Shown: piece after piece, positions 1 through 5,058 of the stretch
Layout: each line of letters starts with the position of its first letter
Numbering within the stretch: position 1 is the stretch's first letter
Assembly: GCA_023484185.1 (NCBI GenBank)
Contig: JAMDBC010000032.1
Location: 1-5,058 of the forward strand
Reading direction: 5' to 3'
DNA length: 5,058 nucleotides
From: Chloroflexota bacterium
GTDB taxonomy: Bacteria; Chloroflexota; Anaerolineae; Anaerolineales; Villigracilaceae
Made by a program: the position numbers and the translations under genes
Notes under the pieces: model-generated
The model's database searches: none
Seen by the model: the letters and a program-made list of their open reading frames with translations, nothing else
What the model was told of the DNA's origin: nothing

Positions 1-704
1 AATGACTTGTCTACCGAGATTACCGTCCACCGGTCACGCAGGACGCGGGTTTCATGCGTCCCGATCAAAACCATAGGCTCGATTGCGATGGTCATTCCCG
101 GACGAAGAGGCAGGCCGGTTCCCGCGGAACCGAAATTCGGCACCATGGGCCCTTCGTGCATCTGCCGTCCAACGCCATGGCTGGTATATTCACGCGTAAC
201 GTGAAGGCCACGATCCTCGACGTAATCTTGTATCGCAGCCGAGATATCGCCTGTGTGGTTGCCAACGCGCATCCTATCGATTGCTGCGTACAACGCGCCT
301 TCGGTGATTTCAAGAAGGCGCCTGGCCTCTTCAGAAATCTCCCCTACCCCGGCCGTGAAGGCTGAGTCAGACACAAAGCCCTGGAACACCGTGCCGCTAT
401 CTACAGAGATAATATCTCCTTCGCGAAGAATGCGCTTCTTGCTGGGGATACCATGAACCATTTCTTCATTAACACTGGTACAGATCGATGCCGGGAAGGG
501 CGGCTTACTGTATCCTTTGAAGGGCGAATAACATCCGTGTTTCTTCAGCACTTCCTCAGCAGCCGCGTTGAGGTCGGCTGTTGAAACGCCGGGCTGTATC
601 AAATTTTTAACGGTCGCCAGGACCTCGGCGTTGATGCGTCCCGAGGCGCGCATGGTCTGAAGTTCTTCACTGGTCTTAACATTTACCTGGCGTCCAAAAT
701 TCAT
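1..704 (-). CDS. map: Type I methionine aminopeptidase, 3' end cut by window edge
   Basis: Removes the initiator methionine from nascent cytosolic proteins, using a two-metal centre. I translated 234 complete codons from the ATG at 702-704; the frame stays open to the window edge. The fold's residues appear in order: H84 in MVHGIP (substrate-contacting His, E. coli H79), metal ligands D102 and D113 in the VDSGT...SDSA block (E. coli D97 and D108), H176 in SHGVGR (E. coli H171), H183 in MHEGP (E. coli H178) and E209 in AIEPM (E. coli E204). The constant offset of five from E. coli supports both the frame and the start. The last readable part is the WTVISVDKS stretch, just before the SAQ-x-EHT motif that carries the final Glu ligand, so roughly 20-25 residues lie outside the window. 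The start is 6 bp after the adk stop and has no clear Shine-Dalgarno sequence, which suggests translational coupling to adk. Identity is near certain. Confidence 0.96.
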   Translation of the reverse strand, partial: MNFGRQVNVKTSEELQTMRASGRINAEVLATVKNLIQPGVSTADLNAAAEEVLKKHGCYSPFKGYSKPPFPASICTSVNEEMVHGIPSKKRILREGDIISVDSGTVFQGFVSDSAFTAGVGEISEEARRLLEITEGALYAAIDRMRVGNHTGDISAAIQDYVEDRGLHVTREYTSHGVGRQMHEGPMVPNFGSAGTGLPLRPGMTIAIEPMVLIGTHETRVLRDRWTVISVDKS

Positions 705-710
705 AATTAA

Positions 711-1361
711 CTACTTCTTGATCTCAGACAGCAACGCATCCGTGACAAGCTCGATCGGTTGTGTGCCGTCAATTTCAACTAATTTTTTTTGCGAGCGATA
801 ATATTCGACCAGCGGCATCGTCTGCTCAAGATAGACCTTGATACGCCGGGCAACCGTTTCGACCTTATCGTCATCGCGTTGATAGAGTTCGGAACCGTCC
901 ACATCGCATTTACCGGCGACTGCGGGCGGATTAAACTTTTGGTGATAGATGTGCCCCTGCGCGCGGCATGTCCATCGTCCGCTTAGGCGCTCGATCAGGA
1001 CTTCCGGCGCGGCGCTGATAAAAGGGACAACATCCACATCACCTTTGAAATCGGCCAGCATCTTCTGCAATGCGCCCGCTTGTATCGGGGTGCGGGGAAA
1101 GCCGTCTAAAATGGCGCCCGCTTTACAGTCTGGGCGAGCGAGGCGCTCCTTGATCATAGCGATGGTCACATCGTCAGGAACCAACTCACCCTTATCAATA
1201 AAAGATTTGGCGAGTTTTCCAAGATCCGTTTCGTTCTTAATGTTCTCTCTAAAAAGGTCTCCAGAGGAAATATGAGCCAGTCCAGTTTTTTCAGCCAGAA
1301 TATTGGCCTGCGTGCCTTTACCAACTCCGGGAGGGCCGAGCAGAACGATGTAGGGCGCCAT
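711..1361 (-). CDS. adk: Adenylate kinase (long form with LID domain)
   Basis: Catalyses ATP + AMP = 2 ADP in the cytosol. The 216-residue product has the usual length of the long bacterial form. Visible motifs are the P-loop GPPGVGKGT at residues 9-17, the AMP-binding region with SSGDLFR at 32-38, DGFPR at 86-90, the LID at about 128-165 ending in QRDDD, and the catalytic arginines in ARRIKVY (171-177). The LID tetrad reads C132, Q135, C152, D155. The family usually has either four metal ligands (Cys4 or Cys3-Asp) or the polar His-Ser-Asp-Thr set of E. coli, so this one is mixed and zinc binding is uncertain. The ATG is preceded by AGGAG with 5-nt spacing. The gene lies 18 bp after the secY stop and 6 bp before map, the usual secY-adk-map order. 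A run of eight A (sense strand) covers codons 191-193. Confidence 0.98.
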   Translation of the reverse strand: MAPYIVLLGPPGVGKGTQANILAEKTGLAHISSGDLFRENIKNETDLGKLAKSFIDKGELVPDDVTIAMIKERLARPDCKAGAILDGFPRTPIQAGALQKMLADFKGDVDVVPFISAAPEVLIERLSGRWTCRAQGHIYHQKFNPPAVAGKCDVDGSELYQRDDDKVETVARRIKVYLEQTMPLVEYYRSQKKLVEIDGTQPIELVTDALLSEIKK

Positions 1362-1366
1362 CTTCG

Positions 1367-1371
1367 CTCCT
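1367..1371 (-). promoter_or_regulatory. Shine-Dalgarno site of adk
   Basis: AGGAG on the minus strand, 5 nt before the adk ATG, within the 18-bp gap after secY. It supports the start chosen at 1361. Confidence 0.8.
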
Positions 1372-1379
1372 GATATTTA

Positions 1380-2756
1380 TTATCGAACGAGAAGTGATTC
1401 CTGATATCCGTGAAGTTTCAACTCGGCTTCGATGTTAAGGAAAATATCGCGCACAACACCGACCACAATCAGCAAACCTGCCGATGAGACAAGGAACAGA
1501 CCTGAAGAGGATGCCTGTCCAATATTGAACAGGGACAATAAGCGGCTCAGAAAGAATGGCAAGGCAGCAACCAGACCCAGAAAGAGCGCCCCTGGTAAGG
1601 TGATACGCTGTTGAACTTTATTGAGGTATTTCTGGGTAGCTTCGCCGGGATGCACGCCGGGGATTTGCGCGCCGACCTTCTTCAGGTTATCGCCATAATT
1701 CTGTTGTTCAAACAGAACGGATGTGTAGAAGAAAGTAAACGAGACAACCATCAGGAAATATAGCAACCAGTAAACCCAATTATTAGTGCCAGTTCCGCCT
1801 AATGTGCTTTGAACTGAAAGAGCAAAAGACTTCACCCATGCAGTATTCGAACTGGTGAAATAGCTGGCAATGATGGCCGGGAATTGCAGAAGTGCGCTGG
1901 CGAAGATCAACGGGATCATGCCCGCCAGATTAACCATCAGCGGGAGAGTGCCCTTAACCGGCATGGACATGCGGCTTCCCATGCGTCGGCCCGGATACAT
2001 GACCGGAACATTACGACGTCCCTGCTGGACATAAACAATGGCAAAAACGACTGCCACGATCACAATAATGGTGAAAACCAACATGAACCAGAAAGTTGAT
2101 GGATCAGCCAATAAGGATGCCAGGTTGGCAGGCATGCGCGCCACGATTCCCGCAAAGATCACCAGGGAAAGACCCTGACCACGAATGCCGTATTCCGAGA
2201 TCAACTCGCCCAGCCAAATGGCGAACATCGTTCCGGCGGTCATTGCCGTCAGAACAGTCACAGATGGAAGCAGGAGATCTCCCGAAAACCCAAATGGAAG
2301 AATTTGCTTACCCAGCGCCTGAGTGGAAAGGGAATTAAAAATGTTGATCTGACCGATCGCGGAAAGCGCAGCCATCGGAAGGGACAGATAATATGTCCAG
2401 CGATCCATCCACTGGCGTCCTTCACGCGGATCATCGTTCATGCGCCGTTGAAGCGCGGGAATGATCGGGATCAGCAACTGCAAAATGATCTGGGCAGTAA
2501 TGTAAGGATATACACCCATCGAAAGCAGGGAGAAGTTGGAAACCGTGCCTCCCGACAGCAGGTCAAGAAAACTAAGGAAGCCGCCTGAGGCTGTTCCGCC
2601 GTTGCGGAAAGCAGTCAAGGTAGCATGATCCACACCCGGGGCAACCACATTAGCGGCAACACGATAAAGCACCAACAACCCCAGGGTGATCAGCAACTTA
2701 CGCCGGATGTCTTCCGACTTCCAAATAAAGCGCCAACCCGAAAACCACGATTTCAT
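1380..2756 (-). CDS. secY: SecY, channel subunit of the Sec translocase
   Basis: Forms the protein-conducting channel of the inner membrane with SecE (and SecG), serving SecA and membrane-protein insertion. The 458-residue product is a little longer than E. coli SecY (443) and shows about ten hydrophobic segments: roughly 20-39, 71-100 (including plug region and TM2), 120-140, 163-184, 194-213, 221-243, 272-298, 327-350, 385-405 and 417-438. Family motifs are the TM2 signature MGVYPYITAQIILQLL (80-95), LGELISEYG (182-190), VNLAGMIPLIFAS (275-287) and the C5 loop IPGVHPGEATQKYL (365-378). Two features look unusual. H369 sits where most SecY proteins have the Arg of PGxRPG. The segment before TM10 reads SSAGLLIVV where GGTSLLIVV is common. 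The start has GAGGAGAT 6 nt upstream. The gene follows rplO by 21 bp. Identity is certain; the effect of H369 is unknown. Confidence 0.99.
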   Translation of the reverse strand: MKSWFSGWRFIWKSEDIRRKLLITLGLLVLYRVAANVVAPGVDHATLTAFRNGGTASGGFLSFLDLLSGGTVSNFSLLSMGVYPYITAQIILQLLIPIIPALQRRMNDDPREGRQWMDRWTYYLSLPMAALSAIGQINIFNSLSTQALGKQILPFGFSGDLLLPSVTVLTAMTAGTMFAIWLGELISEYGIRGQGLSLVIFAGIVARMPANLASLLADPSTFWFMLVFTIIVIVAVVFAIVYVQQGRRNVPVMYPGRRMGSRMSMPVKGTLPLMVNLAGMIPLIFASALLQFPAIIASYFTSSNTAWVKSFALSVQSTLGGTGTNNWVYWLLYFLMVVSFTFFYTSVLFEQQNYGDNLKKVGAQIPGVHPGEATQKYLNKVQQRITLPGALFLGLVAALPFFLSRLLSLFNIGQASSSGLFLVSSAGLLIVVGVVRDIFLNIEAELKLHGYQESLLVR

Positions 2757-2761
2757 TAGAA

Positions 2762-2769
2762 ATCTCCTC
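2762..2769 (-). promoter_or_regulatory. Shine-Dalgarno site of secY
   Basis: GAGGAGAT on the minus strand, ending 5 nt before the secY ATG. It sits in the 21-bp rplO-secY gap, the largest gap in the window. I see no room for a separate promoter there. Confidence 0.85.
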
Positions 2770-2777
2770 GGACCCGA

Positions 2778-3233
2778 TTACTCGATCACTTCGACAGAAC
2801 CACCAGCCGCTTCGATCTTCGACTTGGCGCCTGCGCTGATACGATGGACTTTTACCTTGAGCGCGACTTTAATCTCGCCTCGTCCCAGGACTTTGACCGG
2901 GCTTTTCGGATCCCGAAGCAAATGCGCTGCTTGAAGCGATTCCAGATTCACATCAGCCCCAGCCTTAAATGCCTCGGACAACTGATCGAGGTTGATTTCG
3001 TTAAATGACTGTTGATTCGGCGGGGTGAAACCTTCACCGCGTATAAACGGCAGGCGGCGATAGAACGGCAGGTTGCCGCCCTGACGATAAAGACGTCCGC
3101 CTTCGCCGGAGCGAGCGCCCGCGCCCTTGGTGCCTCGTCCGGCAGTTTTACCCTGACCGGCCGAAATACCGCGCCCGACGCGTTTGCGATTCTTTTTGGA
3201 GCCCTCGTTGGGCACAAGATCGTTTAATTTCAT
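2778..3233 (-). CDS. rplO: 50S ribosomal protein uL15 (L15)
   Basis: Large-subunit protein that binds 23S rRNA and takes part in late 50S assembly. The 151-residue product matches the family length. The extended basic N-terminal arm is clear: MKLNDLVPNEGSKK, then KRVGRGISAGQGKTAGRGTK (18-37) and ARSGEGG (40-46), the Gly/Arg/Lys-rich rRNA-threading part. It continues with LPFIRGEGFTPPN (61-73), then a globular C-terminal part ending in AAGGSVEVIE. The IRGEGFTPPN wording, as I recall it, is common in Anaerolineae-like Chloroflexota. The ATG is 6 bp after the rpmD stop, with only a weak AGG-containing ribosome site that overlaps the rpmD stop, so coupling to rpmD translation is likely. Confidence 0.99.
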   Translation of the reverse strand: MKLNDLVPNEGSKKNRKRVGRGISAGQGKTAGRGTKGAGARSGEGGRLYRQGGNLPFYRRLPFIRGEGFTPPNQQSFNEINLDQLSEAFKAGADVNLESLQAAHLLRDPKSPVKVLGRGEIKVALKVKVHRISAGAKSKIEAAGGSVEVIE

Positions 3234-3239
3234 CTGAAC

Positions 3240-3437
3240 CTACTCTTCGATCTTCAAAAGATGGATGACTTTGGTTAACATCCCGCGCAAAGCAGGAGTA
3301 TCCTTGTGTTCGACAGTTTGATGTAAACGGTGCAGACCGAGCGCCTTCACAGTAGCTTTCTGGTCCTTGGTAAAACCGATCGCACTGCGGACCAGCGTCA
3401 CGCGCAGGACCTTGCCGGAAGTTTCTTTCTTAAGCAT
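3240..3437 (-). CDS. rpmD: 50S ribosomal protein uL30 (L30)
   Basis: Small large-subunit protein of 65 residues, a usual length for bacterial uL30. The core is readable: [20 protein letters not shown] (9-28, first strand and the usual Ser-x-Ile-Gly element), then [19 protein letters not shown] (30-48) and [15 protein letters not shown] at the end. An in-frame ATG 13 codons earlier (3476) exists but lies within rpsE and encodes a Cys/Gly/Ser-rich stretch foreign to the family. The ATG at 3437 has GGAGG 7 nt upstream and begins the conserved sequence, so I chose it. This start overlaps the rpsE stop by 8 bp (ATGCTTAA), a coupling arrangement. Confidence 0.97.
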   Translation of the reverse strand: MLKKETSGKVLRVTLVRSAIGFTKDQKATVKALGLHRLHQTVEHKDTPALRGMLTKVIHLLKIEE

Positions 3438-3981
3438 GTTGCTTCCTCCGCTCCCAGAACGGCAGCAACTCTTCAACCTTCTTGCCGCGTCGGGCTGCTT
3501 CCTGTTGAACGGACTTCAACCCATCCAAAGCCGCGAAAGTTGCCATCACTACATTCAATACATTAGCCGAGCCCATAGACTTGGTTAGGATGTCGCGCAC
3601 GCCCGCCACTTCGAGCACGGCGCGCACGCCGCCTGCCGCGATCACGCCCGTTCCGGGTGAGGCAGGTTTCAGGAAAACGCGCGCCCCGCCCACTCGCCCG
3701 AGAGATTCGTGCGGGATGGTGGTCCCGGCCAAATTGACCGCGCGTAAATTCTTGCGCGCGCGCTCAGAAGCCTTGCGCATTGCATCCGGCACCGCATTGG
3801 CCTTGCCACTGCCCATACCGATCATGCCTTTGCGGTCACCCACTACAACGGTGACGCGAAAGCGGAAGCGGCGGCCGCCCTTGACCACTTTTGCAACGCG
3901 GGCAATCTCGATCACGCGCTCTTCGAATGCATCCTGCTGTTCGTATTGTTCTTGCTTGCCAGTATTTTGAACGTCTGCCAT
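3430..3981 (-). CDS. rpsE: 30S ribosomal protein uS5 (S5)
   Basis: Small-subunit protein at the back of the decoding region, involved in decoding accuracy and the mRNA entry path. From the ATG at 3981 the product has 183 residues. The N-terminal double-stranded-RNA-binding-like domain runs from about 20 to 86, with the spectinomycin-site loop KVVKGGRRF at 31-39 intact. The C-terminal domain runs from about 96 to 165 and includes [20 protein letters not shown] (94-113) and [20 protein letters not shown] (117-136). The first 20 residues are Gln/Glu-rich and variable, as usual. A GTG four codons upstream (3991-3993) is open in frame, but the GGAG that would serve the ATG overlaps it, so I prefer the ATG. 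The gene follows rplR by 18 bp and its stop overlaps rpmD. Confidence 0.98.
   Translation of the reverse strand: MADVQNTGKQEQYEQQDAFEERVIEIARVAKVVKGGRRFRFRVTVVVGDRKGMIGMGSGKANAVPDAMRKASERARKNLRAVNLAGTTIPHESLGRVGGARVFLKPASPGTGVIAAGGVRAVLEVAGVRDILTKSMGSANVLNVVMATFAALDGLKSVQQEAARRGKKVEELLPFWERRKQHA
3445..3449 (-). promoter_or_regulatory. Shine-Dalgarno site of rpmD, inside rpsE
   Basis: GGAGG on the minus strand lies in the last codons of rpsE, 7 nt before the rpmD ATG. It decides the rpmD start at 3437 over the in-frame ATG at 3476. Confidence 0.85.
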
Positions 3982-3987
3982 ATCAAA

Positions 3988-3991
3988 CTCC
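3988..3991 (-). promoter_or_regulatory. Shine-Dalgarno site of rpsE
   Basis: GGAG on the minus strand, 6 nt before the ATG at 3981. It overlaps the alternative in-frame GTG at 3991-3993, which argues that the GTG is not the start. Confidence 0.7.
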
Positions 3992-3999
3992 ACTAAGGC

Positions 4000-4365
4000 C
4001 TAGAACTGCAGGCCGCCATCACGCGCGCCGTCAGCGAGCGCTTTGACGCGTCCCATATATTTGAAGCCGCCGCGGTCGAAAACAACTGCTGATATACCTT
4101 TGCTCTTGGCGCGTTCCGCCACGGCCTTGCCAACCACTTTCGCCTGTTCTGATTTCTTAAGGCCCTTTACTTTTTCACGCAAATCCTTATCAATTGAAGA
4201 AGCGGAAACGAGGGTGTGCCCCGCCGCATCATCAATGACCTGGGCATAGATATCCGTTACACTGCGGAAGACTGCCAGACGCGGGCGTTGAGCGCTCCCG
4301 GAGAGATTCTTGCGTACGCGTTTGTGGCGGCGGACGCGAGCTTCAGAACGATTATTAACAGCCAT
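4000..4365 (-). CDS. rplR: 50S ribosomal protein uL18 (L18)
   Basis: Binds 5S rRNA and helps anchor it in the central protuberance, together with uL5. The 121-residue product is of normal length. The basic N-terminal arm [20 protein letters not shown] (10-29) leads to the [18 protein letters not shown] strand-helix block (29-46). [20 protein letters not shown] (81-100) precedes the C-terminal signature [20 protein letters not shown] (102-121). In most family members I recall, that signature begins Y-H-G-R; here the His is Met104. The ATG is only 3 bp after the rplF stop, and its ribosome site AGGAG (4377-4381) lies in the last rplF codons, so it is translated in close succession to rplF. Confidence 0.99.
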   Translation of the reverse strand: MAVNNRSEARVRRHKRVRKNLSGSAQRPRLAVFRSVTDIYAQVIDDAAGHTLVSASSIDKDLREKVKGLKKSEQAKVVGKAVAERAKSKGISAVVFDRGGFKYMGRVKALADGARDGGLQF

Positions 4366-4368
4366 GGC

Positions 4369-4917
4369 TTACTTGGCTCCTTTCCCGGCCTTGCCAGCTT
4401 TACGGCGAATGTGTTCGCCCAGATACCGCAGACCCTTACCGTGATAAGGTTCAGGCGGGCGCACATTACGGATATCTGCCGCGGTCTGGCCGACCAGTTC
4501 CTTGTCGAAACCCATGATCTTGATCTGACGGGTTTTCGCATCCGCTTCGAATGAGATTCCGGCCGGGGGTTCAACCTTGACCGGGTGCGAGTACCCGACG
4601 TATAAGGCCAGATTCTTGCCTTCCATTTCGGCGCGATATCCCACGCCTTCCACTTCGAGAACAACTTCAAAGCCCTTGCTTACGCCATGCACCATGTTTG
4701 CAAGCACAGCGCGAGTGGTACCATGTAAAGCGCGTTCAGCGGGTTCGTCAGAGTTGCGCGTGATGACCAGCTGGTTGTTCTCCATCGCAATTCCAATAAT
4801 ATTGGAAAATGTGCGCTGAAGTTCGCCCTTCGGCCCTTTCACGCGAACGTTCTTACCTTTGACTTCCACCTGCACGCCACCCGGAATTTCAACCGGCATA
4901 CGACCAATGCGAGACAC
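4369..4917 (-). CDS. rplF: 50S ribosomal protein uL6 (L6)
   Basis: Large-subunit protein near the factor-binding region, contacting 23S rRNA by the sarcin-ricin loop base. The 182-residue product has the family's two repeated domains. The first runs from SRIGRMPVEIP through VRVKGPKGEL (24-33) to RALHGTTRAVLANMVHGVSK (62-81). The second runs from EVEGVGYRAEMEGKNLAL (88-105) through GYSHPV (108-113) to the C-terminal signature RNVRPPEPYHGKGLRY (150-165) and the basic tail RRKAGKAGKGAK. The start codon is GTG (4915-4917), supported by a strong AGGAGGT upstream and by the conserved MSRIGRMPV beginning. It follows rpsH by 15 bp. Residue H159 stands where Lys is common in PYKGKG. Confidence 0.98.
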   Translation of the reverse strand: MSRIGRMPVEIPGGVQVEVKGKNVRVKGPKGELQRTFSNIIGIAMENNQLVITRNSDEPAERALHGTTRAVLANMVHGVSKGFEVVLEVEGVGYRAEMEGKNLALYVGYSHPVKVEPPAGISFEADAKTRQIKIMGFDKELVGQTAADIRNVRPPEPYHGKGLRYLGEHIRRKAGKAGKGAK

Positions 4918-4921
4918 TTTT

Positions 4922-4928
4922 ACCTCCT
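4922..4928 (-). promoter_or_regulatory. Strong Shine-Dalgarno site of rplF
   Basis: AGGAGGT on the minus strand, 4 nt before the GTG start of rplF, within the 15-bp rpsH-rplF gap. It is the best match to the anti-Shine-Dalgarno sequence in the window and supports GTG as the true start. Confidence 0.85.
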
Positions 4929-4932
4929 ACCT

Positions 4933-5058
4933 TTACCAGACTTTACAGAGGATCTCGCCGCCGACCTTGCGCTGGCGCGCCTCGCGGTCGGTCATGAGCC
5001 CCTGGTTGGTCGAGAGGATGGCGATCCCCATGCCGCCGAGGACGCGCGGGACCTCGGT
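4933..5058 (-). CDS. rpsH: 30S ribosomal protein uS8 (S8), C-terminal fragment at window edge
   Basis: Binds the central domain of 16S rRNA, is a primary assembly protein of the 30S platform and, in E. coli, represses spc operon translation. Only the last 41 codons and the TAA (4933-4935) are inside the window. They read [20 protein letters not shown] followed by [21 protein letters not shown], which matches the uS8 C-terminal domain: PRVL-GG-G, the STxxG turn that binds rRNA, MTDREAR, and the terminal VGGE-hydrophobic-VW. The gene was not in frame to be seen as a full ORF because its start is beyond the edge. Every one of the 37 codons from the edge to 4948 ends in G or C, unlike the neighbouring rplF, where about half do (10 of its first 19). 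Confidence 0.96.
   Translation of the reverse strand, partial: TEVPRVLGGMGIAILSTNQGLMTDREARQRKVGGEILCKVW

Noticed and set aside
54..365. Plus-strand open frames of up to 103 codons and a 73-codon minus-strand frame at 92-313 near the left edge
   Set aside because: The minus-strand map frame runs open through this region with all expected catalytic residues, so these are shadows.
949..1275. A 108-codon plus-strand open frame antisense to adk
   Set aside because: It overlaps the conserved adk coding region with no recognisable protein features or independent start signals.
2757..2777. Possible promoter or terminator in the rplO-secY gap
   Set aside because: The gap is only 21 bp and is filled by the secY ribosome site; I saw no hairpin followed by a T run and no -35/-10 pair.
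3581..3970. A 129-codon plus-strand open frame antisense to rpsE
   Set aside because: It is the complement of G/C-rich rpsE codons, low in complexity (Thr/Arg/Pro-rich), and lies wholly inside a certain gene.
3982..3993. GTG at 3991-3993 as the rpsE start
   Set aside because: The GTG overlaps the GGAG that is correctly spaced for the ATG at 3981, and the GTG itself has no better site upstream.
4257..4670. A 137-codon minus-strand open frame across the rplF-rplR junction
   Set aside because: It is out of frame with two unmistakable ribosomal genes, has no family resemblance and no plausible start of its own.
1..5058. Insertion sequences, CRISPR arrays, tRNA/rRNA genes, riboswitches or an undescribed gene system
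   Set aside because: The window is almost fully occupied by nine standard spc operon genes with gaps of at most 21 bp; I saw no repeats or structured non-coding stretch.

Overview
The window is a contiguous stretch of the bacterial spc ribosomal-protein operon, read entirely from the minus strand. In transcription order (right to left) it holds rpsH (3' end only), rplF, rplR, rpsE, rpmD, rplO, secY, adk and map (map lacks its 3' end). This is the classical bacterial order. Both window edges cut through a gene, so the operon continues on each side: the start of rpsH and genes such as rpsN/rplE are expected to the right, and the end of map, then typically infA/rpmJ, to the left.

The host is a bacterium. 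The protein sequences resemble Chloroflexota, probably Anaerolineae-like: for example the uL15 segment LPFIRGEGFTPPN and the SecY segment EYGIRGQGLSL. That placement comes from memory of family sequences, not from a search, and should be treated as moderate-to-low confidence. Base composition is moderate for most of the window. The exception is the rpsH fragment at the right edge, which is strikingly G/C-ended in its codons.

Layout: 4933-5058 is the C-terminal 41 codons of uS8. 2778-4917 holds five ribosomal proteins (uL6, uL18, uS5, uL30, uL15). 1380-2756 is the SecY translocon channel. 711-1361 is adenylate kinase. 3-704 is type I methionine aminopeptidase, lacking only its last two dozen or so residues. 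All gaps are 3-21 bp and rpsE/rpmD overlap by 8 bp, so there is no room for internal promoters or terminators of ordinary size. The products act together in protein production: ribosome subunits, the membrane channel for exported nascent chains, the enzyme that trims the initiator methionine, and the kinase that balances adenine nucleotides.

I did not find an undescribed system. The points worth a second look are small: a natural His in SecY at the position aligned with the essential Arg357 of E. coli, a mixed Cys-Gln-Cys-Asp tetrad in the adenylate kinase LID, an abrupt codon-composition change at the rpsH edge, and an A8 homopolymer near the adk 3' end.
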